Positions 55,321 through 64,000 of a stretch of DNA of 64,000 nucleotides are shown in pieces. A program made the translations under genes and the position numbers. Source of the stretch: Sipunculus nudus (Eukaryota > Annelida > Sipuncula > Golfingiida > Sipunculidae); the NCBI GenBank assembly GCA_026874595.1, contig CM049314.1, positions 24,997,729 through 25,061,728 of the forward strand. Direction: 5' to 3'. The notes under the pieces were generated by a model that saw only the letters and a list, made by a program, of their open reading frames with translations, had not been told where the DNA came from and made no database searches. Position 1 is the stretch's first letter, and each line of letters starts with the position of its first letter.

Positions 55321-56009
55321 ATCGAGCCAGCTTATTGTCATGTCAGTGGTGCATTCTTAAATTATGATAATAACCGGGATGTGATATGATGCGGGCTTCA
55401 ACATCGATGATCTTTTGAGTCATAGAAGAAGCGTTGCCTCAAATGATATTAAATAAATCGTTAATATAAAGGAACCAGGAACATTTATGAATATTTTTAT
55501 TGCACAACGGCATATCAAATTACGTTTATGTGCACCTTATTTTATGTTAGTTTTCTACCGCATGCCGCAATCCGACTAGCCAACAGAAAGAGATGTATCG
55601 TCTGGGTCTTGAGGTCAGATGTTTGGAAATATGCGGCACAGTTATAACTTTATGCGTAGGCAAACTATTGTACTTGATAATTCTTTCCCGACTATTGCCT
55701 TATTTCTCGCTTGTCTTATTAATGACTTGAATGATCGTCTTTATGATAGGACTGTTCGGGGAGCGGGCATCGTCAAGCCGTTGTCAACATTCTGAACTTT
55801 CCCCGCGATTGAGGGTTGGACCGGGTATCTCCTCCAGTGCTCACAAAACCTTTAGCTTTTCGAGGACCCAGTCGTAAGCAACGCTAACAGCCTGTGCTAC
55901 ATGTCATCTCGGCGAAACGTATACGAGTTGTAAACCACGGCCTTGCAAAGGCCAAGAGTTCATAAGTATGATATGTGATCGCAAACATCGCCCTTGCTCA
56001 CGTACGAAG
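55321..56009. other. Non-coding stretch
   Basis: No gene or repeat recognised on either strand. Confidence 0.5.
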
Positions 56010-56374
56010 AAACGCAATGATCAGGATACGCGTGGTATCTTAAGACGTTAATCAGCTAAGTGACGGGGAGTGCCCGCATGCATCACTACACTTGCCTGCC
56101 GCACACAGGTGGGAGATGTGATCGTTTGATACACCTAACCGATTACAGGCTCTTGGCCTCGTTGATCGCCGTGTCGGCGTTTGATGTGATATTAACTGCG
56201 AATTGGTATCACTGCCAAGTGTTCCAAGCATTACAATAAACGGGATTATGACAATATTTCATGATATTAAACGGTCAGATTTACCATTGTTTATATAGGA
56301 AATGGTTTGGGATTTCAGATTTATGACATTAAACGAGATTTTCCATTAACCGATATGACACAAAGTGGGCTCGA

Positions 56375-56375
<1 letters not shown>
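56010..56375 (+). repeat. Dispersed direct repeat, copy 2
   Basis: Direct copy of 53010-53290, ending at a (TA)n array that the first copy lacks. Confidence 0.65.

Positions 56376-56377
<2 letters not shown>

Positions 56378-56454
<77 letters not shown>
56378..56454. repeat. (TA)n microsatellite
   Basis: About 38 TA units. Confidence 0.98.
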
Positions 56455-56458
<4 letters not shown>

Positions 56459-56589
56459 AGAAGCACAGACTGTAGTGTGAGCAACCTCTTGTAGGTTTCT
56501 TGCCTTGAGGTTATCAGGATGCCTGCAAAGACCTCGATTCCCCCTTACCTCTTTCTCTCTCTCACTCATTCTCACAATTTCTCAATATA

Positions 56590-56775
56590 AATAATGTCAT
56601 TTGCGGTCGATCTAGAAAGTAATGGGGGGGGAGGAGAGAAGCAAGTATACAGAATATACCGCGACTGACCACTCTCTCGGCCGAAGAGGGGGGGGGGGGG
56701 AGGGAGGGTCCCTTTTTTTGCGGGCTTGAGCCTCCCCCCCCCCCCCCCCGCTAAAATCCTGCGCACGCCCTTGGT
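56590..56775 (-). mobile_element. G/C-homopolymer-rich MITE-like end
   Basis: On the minus strand it begins AAGGGCGTGCGCAGGATTTT AGC followed by a G run, wording common at the ends of hAT-type MITEs. The other end was not found. Poly-G/C runs at 56621, 56690 and 56735 disrupt it. Confidence 0.35.
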
Positions 56776-56849
56776 ACTTTATATTTAGATTGTGGAATAA
56801 AGTTTGTTATGTTTTATTTTGTACTGTATATTTAAACTGTGGAATTAAG

Positions 56850-57135
56850 TTTGTCTACCAGGGGTAAAGCAGACATCTAAAAAGCCGAGACATCGAATCT
56901 CAGACGAGGAAGGGGGGGGGGGCTAAAGGCGGGCCCCCATCCAGGGAGAGCGGTCTGCAGGCTAAACGTGTCTTTTCGGTAATCTGAGTAGTATGACCGG
57001 ATAAAAAGAGACCAATTACACATCCAGGACCCGAAGGTGCGGAACACCGATCCTGGTTAATAATCGTGTGTCATTACCCTGTCATGCAGTCCCAACCCGG
57101 AATGGCATTCAGCAGATGTCCATTAAACTGAGTTA
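56850..57135 (+). mobile_element. SINE-like element with tRNA-like head, copy 3
   Basis: The head TACCAGGGGTAAAGCAGACA with GACATCGAATCTC resembles A and B boxes. A poly-G run (56911-56920) interrupts the body. The 3' domain (CGTGTCTTTTCGG, GAAGGTGCGGAACACCG, CCTGTCATGCAGTCCCAACC, GGAATGGCATTCAGCAGATG) matches the end of copy 2 at 24540-24725. Confidence 0.6.
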
Positions 57136-57139
57136 GGGC

Positions 57140-58406
57140 AGTGTTAATAATTTGGGTTACCACCGTAAAATTTAAAAGTTCCATAACAACGACCTTGTCC
57201 GCCTTGACGCCTGCCGGGGATGGCCCCTGCCAGAAAGGTAGCCGGCCATGTTCACTGTGACGCGCAGCCCTTCAAAACCTGACGGTGGAATTTCATCTGG
57301 ACCTGTTTCCTTCCTTACCTTAATCCCCAGCAGAGGTCGCTCCGCTTCATGCTCTTGCTACGATCACCTCTGGTTAAGGATATGGCCGGTCAAGCTCCCG
57401 TGTCACATGGACAAACTAGCCGTCAACATGACTGTTCTGATTAAAGCGGGACGGTTACACGGAAATTCCTTTCGAACATGGCACGACCGACAAAATACTT
57501 GAGCGCTACTTGATATTTTTAGACTGGTGTACCAGAAACACCAAATGGTCACCAAATTGACGTTAACGTAACGTCTAGATAGCCATGTCATTGCATGCCG
57601 ATGGTTTCTTTCTACGGAATTTCATCAACTCCGAGCGTGTACCTACCTTAGATAAATACAAAAAGAATATAAACACCAACTAATGATCTGTAATATAATT
57701 GGCGGAGGTGCCATTCAATTCCTCTGTGGCGCCGCCTCATAAATAAACGTTTTTGCTCTGGAACAGACGAAAACTATGCCAAGTGTATCCTATGGTGGAT
57801 ATATTTCCAGCTTAACTATTAGAAATTTGACATTTTCATTCACCGCTAATATTTAATTGCTTAATCTGGGAAAGCGGAGTGTTCTTAGGAGACATAACCG
57901 GAGAAGCTCAACTCATTAGATTCTTGACAACACATCCTCGTGTCGTCTGTGAAGACTGTCTATAGATGGGAAATTTAGTACATCTGTATCGATAACAAGG
58001 GCCTAAAAATAATGATCTTTGGAACTAGCAGTCAAAGTTGTTAACTTGAAAATAGAATTAAAAAATCAGACCCAAATTTTATATTTGTACTTCTGTATTG
58101 GGTTAGATCTGGAAATGACTGAATGCATTGAAAATGATAAAGTATATTATCTTGTTTTCATTAAATGCCTCAAGCAAATTGCACAATTAAGACTGATATA
58201 CAACTTTACCAATAGCATTTACTTTTTGAGTCAGTGTAACTAGAACTGGTTATCATCTAAATAAAAGAGAATAACTGTCCCTCTGGTCCATCCTTGTTAA
58301 AGATTCAGGAAAACCCCTAGACCGCATTACTTAAATAAGACACTGGGAGTGAAGAGATATCTGGCAATAACATCGAAATGAAAGGTAGCAATGTGAATAT
58401 GTATGT

Positions 58407-58410
<4 letters not shown>
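57140..58410. other. Region with no secure gene
   Basis: An 84-codon frame at 57248-57502 in a GC-richer patch has no recognised motif and no clear splice sites. The rest is AT-rich and featureless. Confidence 0.45.

Positions 58411-58500
<90 letters not shown>
58411..58500. repeat. (TA)n then (GT)n compound microsatellite
   Basis: TA to 58474, then GT to 58500. Confidence 0.98.
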
Positions 58501-58567
58501 AATCAATATAATACATAAAGGTTCAATACATCACAGTGACAGTGCTCTAGCGTACTGGGCGCATTCA

Positions 58568-58625
58568 TAATATCAATAATATTATTAATATTAATAATAT
58601 TATAATATTAATAATATTATATATA
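58568..58625. repeat. AT-only palindrome cluster
   Basis: AATAATATTATTAATATTAA and its continuation is self-complementary over nearly its full length and repeats the AATATTAT word. Confidence 0.8.
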
Positions 58626-58639
58626 CATATATATTTGAT

Positions 58640-58960
58640 TAAAACAATATTTTATTGCAGAAAAAGCAATGAGGAACCGAAAACAGGGCTTCGCCCTATA
58701 TTAATCCTTCTCCTCGAACTACACATCATATATATTTCAGTACTTCAATCACGGTATATACATACAGTATATTCAATATTTATATTTACTATTCATCGAT
58801 GAGTGTACGCAACAGAAAAAAGAATTAGAATAATACAGTGCACGCTCAATCAAACACCAACATCATCACCATGGTCAACCGCTGTTAAACAACAATGCAG
58901 GTTTTGTCCAGTAAAAGGAAATTCAACATGAATGCTTAGATACGGACCTCGTGGATAAAT
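58640..58960 (-). mobile_element. Probable LINE 3'-end fragment
   Basis: On the minus strand it ends GGCGAAGCCCTGTTTTCGG, then CTTTTTCTGCAATAAAATAT followed by AT-rich repeats. That is the same layout (TTTTCTRCAATAAAAT, then TA-type tail) as the LINE fragment ending at 44140. No coding sequence remains. Confidence 0.4.
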
Positions 58961-59320
58961 ACAGGGTTTTTTTGTTCACTTTTGTCCTTTGAGAATTAGC
59001 AAAATATAAATTTACTGGTCGAACAATATCGACTGGAACGTGTCGCCAGCGTTGAGTGAAGCGTCTGGTTTTTTTTTTTGTTTCATTGTAATTGCAAATT
59101 TAAACGCAGTATGTAAATACATGCCTACATACACTTAATGATATTGTTATGATAAATATCTCATTGTTTATTAAAGAATAAAACGTATCTTGCAACCCAA
59201 AGAATTAATTAACATCGCGTGTGACACATATTTGAAGTGCCGTACTCTGTGAATATCCCAAGTGCTGTGAACTCGAATTATGTTGGAAAATGTAACCTTG
59301 TAATACGAGCTGATAAAATC

Positions 59321-59543
59321 GGGACTGCCTAAAACGCGTGCACGCCTGCGTGCATGCCTACGTGCACGCAGTTTCGACTGCCTCAGCAAGTGCCTAAACC
59401 GCGTGCGGCCCGATTTGCGGACAACAACGTCTGGCCAGAAAAATTGTTATAAGAAAAAGATATTCATAATGAATATTGTTATGTTAATACCCACATAAAT
59501 TATATAAATATAATATAAACATAAATCATATATATATATATAT

Positions 59544-59608
<65 letters not shown>

Positions 59609-59768
59609 AATAATATAAAGTTCCATTAAACAAATTTACAAAACACACCCCACAATAACGTTGTTGTCCTTAAAATCCGACCGCACGCGATTTAGGCACT
59701 TGCTAAGGCAGTCGAAACTGCGTGCACGTAGGCGTGCACGCAGGCGTGCACGCGTTTTAGGCAGTCCC
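59321..59768. mobile_element. MULE-like MITE with 110-bp TIRs and 9-bp target-site duplication
   Basis: 59321-59430 and 59658-59768 are inverted repeats of about 110 bp, starting GGGACTGCCTAAAACGCGTG and ending GGCAGTCCC, with few mismatches. GATAAAATC stands directly before (59312-59320) and directly after (59769-59777). Long TIRs with a 9-bp target duplication are the hallmark of Mutator-like elements. The TIRs contain repeated GTGCACGC/GCGTGCACG words. The 227-bp centre is largely a (TA)n array (59529-59602). No transposase, so it is non-autonomous. Confidence 0.85.
59529..59602. repeat. (TA)n microsatellite inside the MULE-like MITE
   Basis: Two TA blocks separated by ATATCATAT, occupying the middle of the element. 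Confidence 0.97.
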
Positions 59769-59934
59769 GATAAAATCATCGTATGTCAAACCAACGATCT
59801 GTCAGACCAAGGCTTGGTAAAACAGCGCGCTCTGTAATGTGCATTAATGATGGGACTGACATGCAATTTGTTTTAATAACAAGCATGTTCAATGCTGATA
59901 CTTGACATATTTAATCGCCTCCCATCCTAAGTCC

Positions 59935-60215
59935 TACAATTAAAAATTTGCCATTTATAGGAACAACTTCACCCCCAGGACCCTGTCATATGTTGATATA
60001 ATAATGAAGTACCCTTGACTGTTATTTTCCTTTGGCATTACAGGTAATATCTGGAGGATGATATCAACCAAGCAGACTCAGGAATCTGGGTACCTCCTGC
60101 ACGAGCAAGTAGCCAATCAGTGAGGCACTGATACTGTAGCGACCAATCACAGGGAAGCTTGAAGGTTGATCGATCGGCAGACGACATTTTTGTTTATTCA
60201 GTTATGTCACTCACA
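59935..60215 (+). repeat. Direct duplication with paired CCAAT boxes, copy 1
   Basis: Matches 60345-60605 in the same orientation (AGGAACAACTTCACCCCCAG, GGCATTACAG, AAGCAGACTCA, AAGCTTGAAGGTT). It contains CCAAT at 60113 and 60143, 30 bp apart. Confidence 0.8.
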
Positions 60216-60344
60216 ATGCTTCTACATAATAATGTTGGAGTTTTGTAGATCGGTTATAGTCGTGGCTTTGAACATGCAACATTTATTCAAGCTTGTAAAA
60301 TATTACAGGTTCTTTTGCTTAACATTTGTCTTTTGATTACATTA

Positions 60345-60605
60345 ATAATTTGTCATCCATAGGTACAACTTTACCCCTAGTACTCTGTCATGTGCTGGTA
60401 TTACGATGAAATACCTTACACTCACATATTCGCTTGGCATTACAGTCATTAGCAGGAGGATGTTACCAACGAAGCAGACTCAAGGGTCATAGTATCTCCT
60501 TCACCTGCAAGCAGCCAATCAGCAAGGCGCTCATACTGCGGCCACCAATCATAGAAAAGCTTGAAGGTTTATTGATCGGAGGAGGACATTTCGGTTTAAT
60601 CTAAC
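60345..60605 (+). repeat. Direct duplication with paired CCAAT boxes, copy 2
   Basis: Second copy, about 405 bp downstream (AGGTACAACTTTACCCCTAG, GGCATTACAG, AAGCAGACTCA, AAGCTTGAAGGTT). CCAAT at 60515 and 60545, again 30 bp apart. Confidence 0.8.
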
Positions 60606-60609
60606 ATAA

Positions 60610-61838
60610 GACATATATCAAACATATATTTGTATTTTTTTTTTTTTGGCCGCTGTTCAGTTTTTGGATAACGCACCTGTTGACTCAAGACAGACATCCT
60701 TAATGGAAGCATAAAAGAAAATACTCACGAGTGATGTGGATCATTATAAAGGAGTGATTGAAAACTATGACCAAGATCGGATATAAACCATGCCAGCTCC
60801 GGCAATAAAGATGTTATCTAATTTTGGATAAGATCTAAATTTGCCATTTATTTGCCGTAAAATATCGCACTGAAAATTATAGCGAGGTAAAAAGTATTTC
60901 TGTCTCTTTGGACAATGCCTTACAATAATCAATTCTGTCATTTCAAACAAACCAAACTAAACCTTAGATTTGTATGTTTTGTGTGTGTTTTTTTTGCAGA
61001 CAACGCCCGTCATGCGCGTTAAAATCCCGTTTAAATATATGTCAATATAATATACCCAAAATGTTAATTTCTAGTACACATAGCAACCTGAATTATGCGG
61101 ATGTGCAATGGTGATCCGTGGTAATGAGAGTAAAAATATGCAGGCAACCAGTTCCTCTCCCTTTAACTAAGAGTTAAGTAGTGCTTTTGTATATACGTGT
61201 GCACTTTAGTCTGACGCCCACGGAAATTTGATAATTATTTTTTCAAACATATATTATCAAACATTATCACCCTAAACTTAATGAGGTTTAGGTTAAATGT
61301 AGCAGGAAATACTCCATGACTAGAACCAACATTTGACATTTGCAGCCAAATGACTTGGGGGTTTCGTTCATAGTTTGCCCACCTCAATTTTTAAACTCAC
61401 CTGTGGGTAACAGCAAATCGCGCGGCGTCCGTACGAGATTTATTGCAAACATTCTTATGTAAGTAAAAGGTCACAAACCAAAATTGAATTAGCCACAAAA
61501 AATTTAGCGATTGTATGTGCGTTTCAGGGTGTTATTGGTAATAAAATACCATATCCTTTTATGCATTTTGACTCTTATGCATGCAGTCATGGTGTTAACA
61601 ATCCATAGAAACAATTAAATGTGCATCATAAATGAAGGTCACTTGGTACATTTGGTAGTGTTATCTGCATTTTGACAATTCTATAGTTTTTCAGTTTGTA
61701 GCATTTTAAGTAACATTTGCAGAAATGAAAGTGTGTTCAAGCTTTTTTTTTCTTAGGCATATAAAATTTGACCAATGTAAAATAATAATTTCCAATATAT
61801 TTCTGTAAAAAAATAAAACCTGTTGTGGACTAAGGTTG
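60610..61838. other. Non-coding stretch
   Basis: AT-rich with T-runs at 60638 and 60990. No gene recognised. Confidence 0.5.
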
Positions 61839-61839
61839 C

Positions 61840-62668
61840 AAAGTGGTAAAACCGTGACAGCTCGGTGGTATAACCGTGACAGCGCAGTGGTAGAACCGTG
61901 AGCATTCGGTGGTAGAGCTGTGAGAGCTCAGTGGTTGAGCTGTGGGAGCTCAGTAATAGAATTGTCGGAGCTAAGTAGTTGAGCTGTGGGAGCTAAGTAG
62001 CAGAGATGAGGGAACTCAGTGGTAGAGCTGTGAGGGCTCAGTGTGAGAGCTGTGAGAGCTTTATGGTACAGCTGTGGCAGCTCAATGGTAGAGCTGTGAG
62101 AGCTCATTTGAAGAGCTGTGGAAGCTCAGTGGTAGAGCTGTGAGAGCTCATTTGAAGAGCTGTGGGAGCTTAGTAGTAGAGCTGTGTGAGCTCATTTAAA
62201 AAGCTGTGGAAGCTCAGTGGTAGAGCTGTGCATGAGAGCTCTGTGGTTGAGCTGTGGGAGCTCTATAGTAAAGCTGTGTGAGCTAAGTAGTAAAGCTGAC
62301 GGAACTCAGAGGTAGAGCTGTTTGAGCTCTTTTGAAGAGCTGTGAGAGCTCTATAGTAGAGCTGACGGAACGCAGTGATAGGGCTGTGGGTGCTAAGAAG
62401 TAAAGCTATGAGAGCTTAGCAGTAAAGCTGTGAGAGCTCAGTGATAGAGCTGTGAGAGCTCAGTGGTAGAGCTGTGGGAGCTCTTTGGTAGAACTGTGTA
62501 AGCTCAGTGATAGAGCTGTGAGAACTCAGTGGTAGAGCTGTGGGAGCTCAGTGGTACAGCTGTGTGAGCTCAGTGGTAGAGCTGTGAGAGCTCATTTGAA
62601 GAGCTGTGACAGCTCTATAGTAGAGCTGGCGGAAATCAGTAATGGAGCTTTGGGAGCTTAGAAGTAGT
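61840..62668. repeat. 22-bp minisatellite resembling a tRNA A box
   Basis: About 37 units of roughly 22 bp, consensus AGCTCAGTGGTAGAGCTGTG AG. It starts with variants such as CGGTGGTATAACCGTGACAG. Common variants swap AGTGGTAG for ATTTGAAG or TATAGTAG. The unit contains AGCTCAGTGGTAGAGC, the sequence of a tRNA D-arm and pol III A box. It has short palindromes (GAGCTC, AGAGCT). The right end abuts a LINE tail. Confidence 0.95.
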
Positions 62669-62670
62669 GC

Positions 62671-64000
62671 TATAATAATAATAATAATTTATTCACTTAA
62701 TACCGCGCCACCTTCCAACACTCAGTGTTGCTCAGGGGCGCCTTACAATAACATGCATAATTTGAGTTAAAATTTAAAATAAGAGATAAATAAAAATTAA
62801 AGTACTAAAAAAAGTATGAGAATTGACTAAGATAAGTAAAAGTCTGTAAGTAGTGAAACTGACTAGAGAAATTGTTTAATTATATGCAAAGCTAAAAAGA
62901 TGTGTCTTTAGTTTCTTCTTGAAATGTCATATGAGTCACACATTTTTAGGACCATAGGCAACTGATTTCATAACTTTGGTACAGCGACTGCAAATGCGCG
63001 ATCTCCTATATAGAGGCTGGTTGCTGCAGGAGTAGTTGGCTGTTTGATCGGAGACTTCTTGATGGCACATATGGGGACACAAGCTCGGACCAATATGCAG
63101 GGGCTAGACCATTCACACATTGATAAGTTAGACACAAAGCCTTGAAATTGACCCGATGCTTAACAGGAAGCCAGTGAAGATCTCTCAGAATTCCTGTGAT
63201 GCTGTCACGCATACGCTTCCTGGTGACTATCCGAGCTGCACAGTTCTGAACGCGCTGCAGTTTAGCGATCTGCGCAGCTGGTACATTCAGAAGCAGTGAG
63301 TTGCAGCTATCACGCCTTGTAGAAATAAAGGCATGTATCAGTCGTTCTGTGGCGTCACGTGTAAGCATGTGTCTTACTGCCGCAATGTTATGTAGATGGA
63401 AATAGCATGTTTTGCAGACGTGTCGAACATGCTCTTCCATTGTTGCAGTCTGGTCCCACATTGATCCCAAGTTCCTGATGCTGGGGCTAGCAAAGACAGT
63501 ATCGGCCCCGACACGAAGGGCTGGGATGTCAACTCTTGTCCTGAGACGGGGTGATGTTAGCACCATGAGTTCTGTCTTATTGCCGTTTAGCTTGAGCTTA
63601 TTCACAACCATCCATGCATTAAGATCAGCAATGCACCGCTGCACAGCAGCCATTGAGTCGTCAATGGTGGGTGAGGTATGGAGATTAAAGGTCATAGCTA
63701 GCTGATCATCATCTGCATATAGATGAATGAGGAGCCCATGTAAAGCAACAATGTCACAGATAGGAGCAGTGTACATGGAAAACAGAATGGGGCCAAGCAC
63801 TGACCCCTTGGGGACGCCGTGACACACATCCAGGGCAGTCGAGGTCTCACCATTGAAAATTACAGTTTGTGTCCTGCAGCTGAGATAGTCTGCCAACCAT
63901 TCCAGAACCTTACCTCTTATGCCGTACCTGTGACGGAGCCTGTCAAGCAGAATTGAATGGGAGATGCAATCAAATGCAGCAGACAGGTCCAACAATACAA
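62671..64000 (-). mobile_element. CR1/L2-type LINE, 3' portion
   Basis: Minus-strand element running in from beyond the right edge. The RT coding part ends at 63006. The 3' UTR is about 310 bp, and the tail is ATT repeats (62671-62690 on the plus strand as TATAATAATAATAATAATTT). The tail touches the 22-bp minisatellite. Confidence 0.85.
63006..64000 (-). CDS. LINE reverse transcriptase, C-terminal part (partial at window edge)
   Basis: Open minus-strand frame of about 330 codons whose 5' part lies outside the window. The methionine at 63995 is internal (LDLSAAFDCISHSILLDRL follows). RT motifs are in order: LSAAFDCISHSI, GVPKGSVLGPILFSMYT, the catalytic YADD (in HLYADDDQLAM), NKLKLNGNKTE, and the C-terminal DLHWLPVKHRVNFK, CLTYQCVNGLAP. 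The HWLPV..L-x-Y-x-x-x-N-G-x-A-P tail is typical of CR1/L2-type LINEs. The core catalytic residues are kept and no stop interrupts the frame. The true N-terminus and endonuclease are not visible. Confidence 0.9.
   Translation of the reverse strand, partial: VLLDLSAAFDCISHSILLDRLRHRYGIRGKVLEWLADYLSCRTQTVIFNGETSTALDVCHGVPKGSVLGPILFSMYTAPICDIVALHGLLIHLYADDDQLAMTFNLHTSPTIDDSMAAVQRCIADLNAWMVVNKLKLNGNKTELMVLTSPRLRTRVDIPALRVGADTVFASPSIRNLGSMWDQTATMEEHVRHVCKTCYFHLHNIAAVRHMLTRDATERLIHAFISTRRDSCNSLLLNVPAAQIAKLQRVQNCAARIVTRKRMRDSITGILRDLHWLPVKHRVNFKALCLTYQCVNGLAPAYWSELVSPYVPSRSLRSNSQLLLQQPASI

Noticed and set aside
57248-57502. 84-codon frame in a GC-richer patch
   Set aside because: No family signature, no consistent splice sites, and the neighbourhood is repeat debris.
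3387-58516. Many short frames encoding IYIYIY runs
   Set aside because: They are translations of (TA)n microsatellites in all frames.

Overview
Animal nuclear DNA, AT-rich, and built mostly of transposable-element remnants, minisatellites and long (TA)n arrays. An animal rather than a plant or microbe is indicated by two rhodopsin-class seven-transmembrane receptors with splice acceptors, several LINE families, a Penelope-like element, a tRNA-derived SINE-like family, and many TIR-bearing MITEs. A marine invertebrate (mollusc-like lophotrochozoan or non-vertebrate deuterostome) seems likely from this mix, but nothing here fixes the phylum. No prokaryotic signal was seen.

Layout. 1-2340 is a 32-bp minisatellite with higher-order structure, followed by an LTR-like TATA/hairpin stretch. 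2525-5830 is the left arm of an inverted segmental duplication and carries receptor copy 1 on the minus strand. 5830-31620 is a 25.8-kb spacer. It holds dispersed inverted repeats, a nested pair of TIR elements (14194-15129), one orphan spliced exon (13506-13723, minus), a 78-bp tandem repeat and a 700-bp polypyrimidine tract. 31620-35915 is the right arm with receptor copy 2 on the plus strand. Later insertions in this arm (a MITE at the stop codon, a LINE 3' fragment and a block of about 1 kb) are absent from the left arm. 36-44 kb is largely non-coding, with a 260-bp direct duplication and MITE fragments. 44-46 kb holds LINE and Penelope-like fragments between (TA)n arrays. 46.5-52.1 kb is a near-complete LINE: ORF2 is open for 1154 codons, while ORF1 is broken by one in-frame TAG. 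52-62 kb holds more repeats, including a MULE-like MITE with a 9-bp target-site duplication, a CCAAT-box-bearing direct duplication and a 22-bp minisatellite resembling a tRNA A box. 62.7-64 kb is the 3' part of a CR1/L2-type LINE that runs out of the window.

The only genes likely to serve the host are the two receptors and the unidentified exon. The receptors are recent paralogues in head-to-head orientation. Homology runs through their 3' flanks and through a pogo-like MITE present in both arms, so that MITE predates the duplication and the arm-specific insertions postdate it. All statements come from reading the sequence by eye; no alignment or database search was run.
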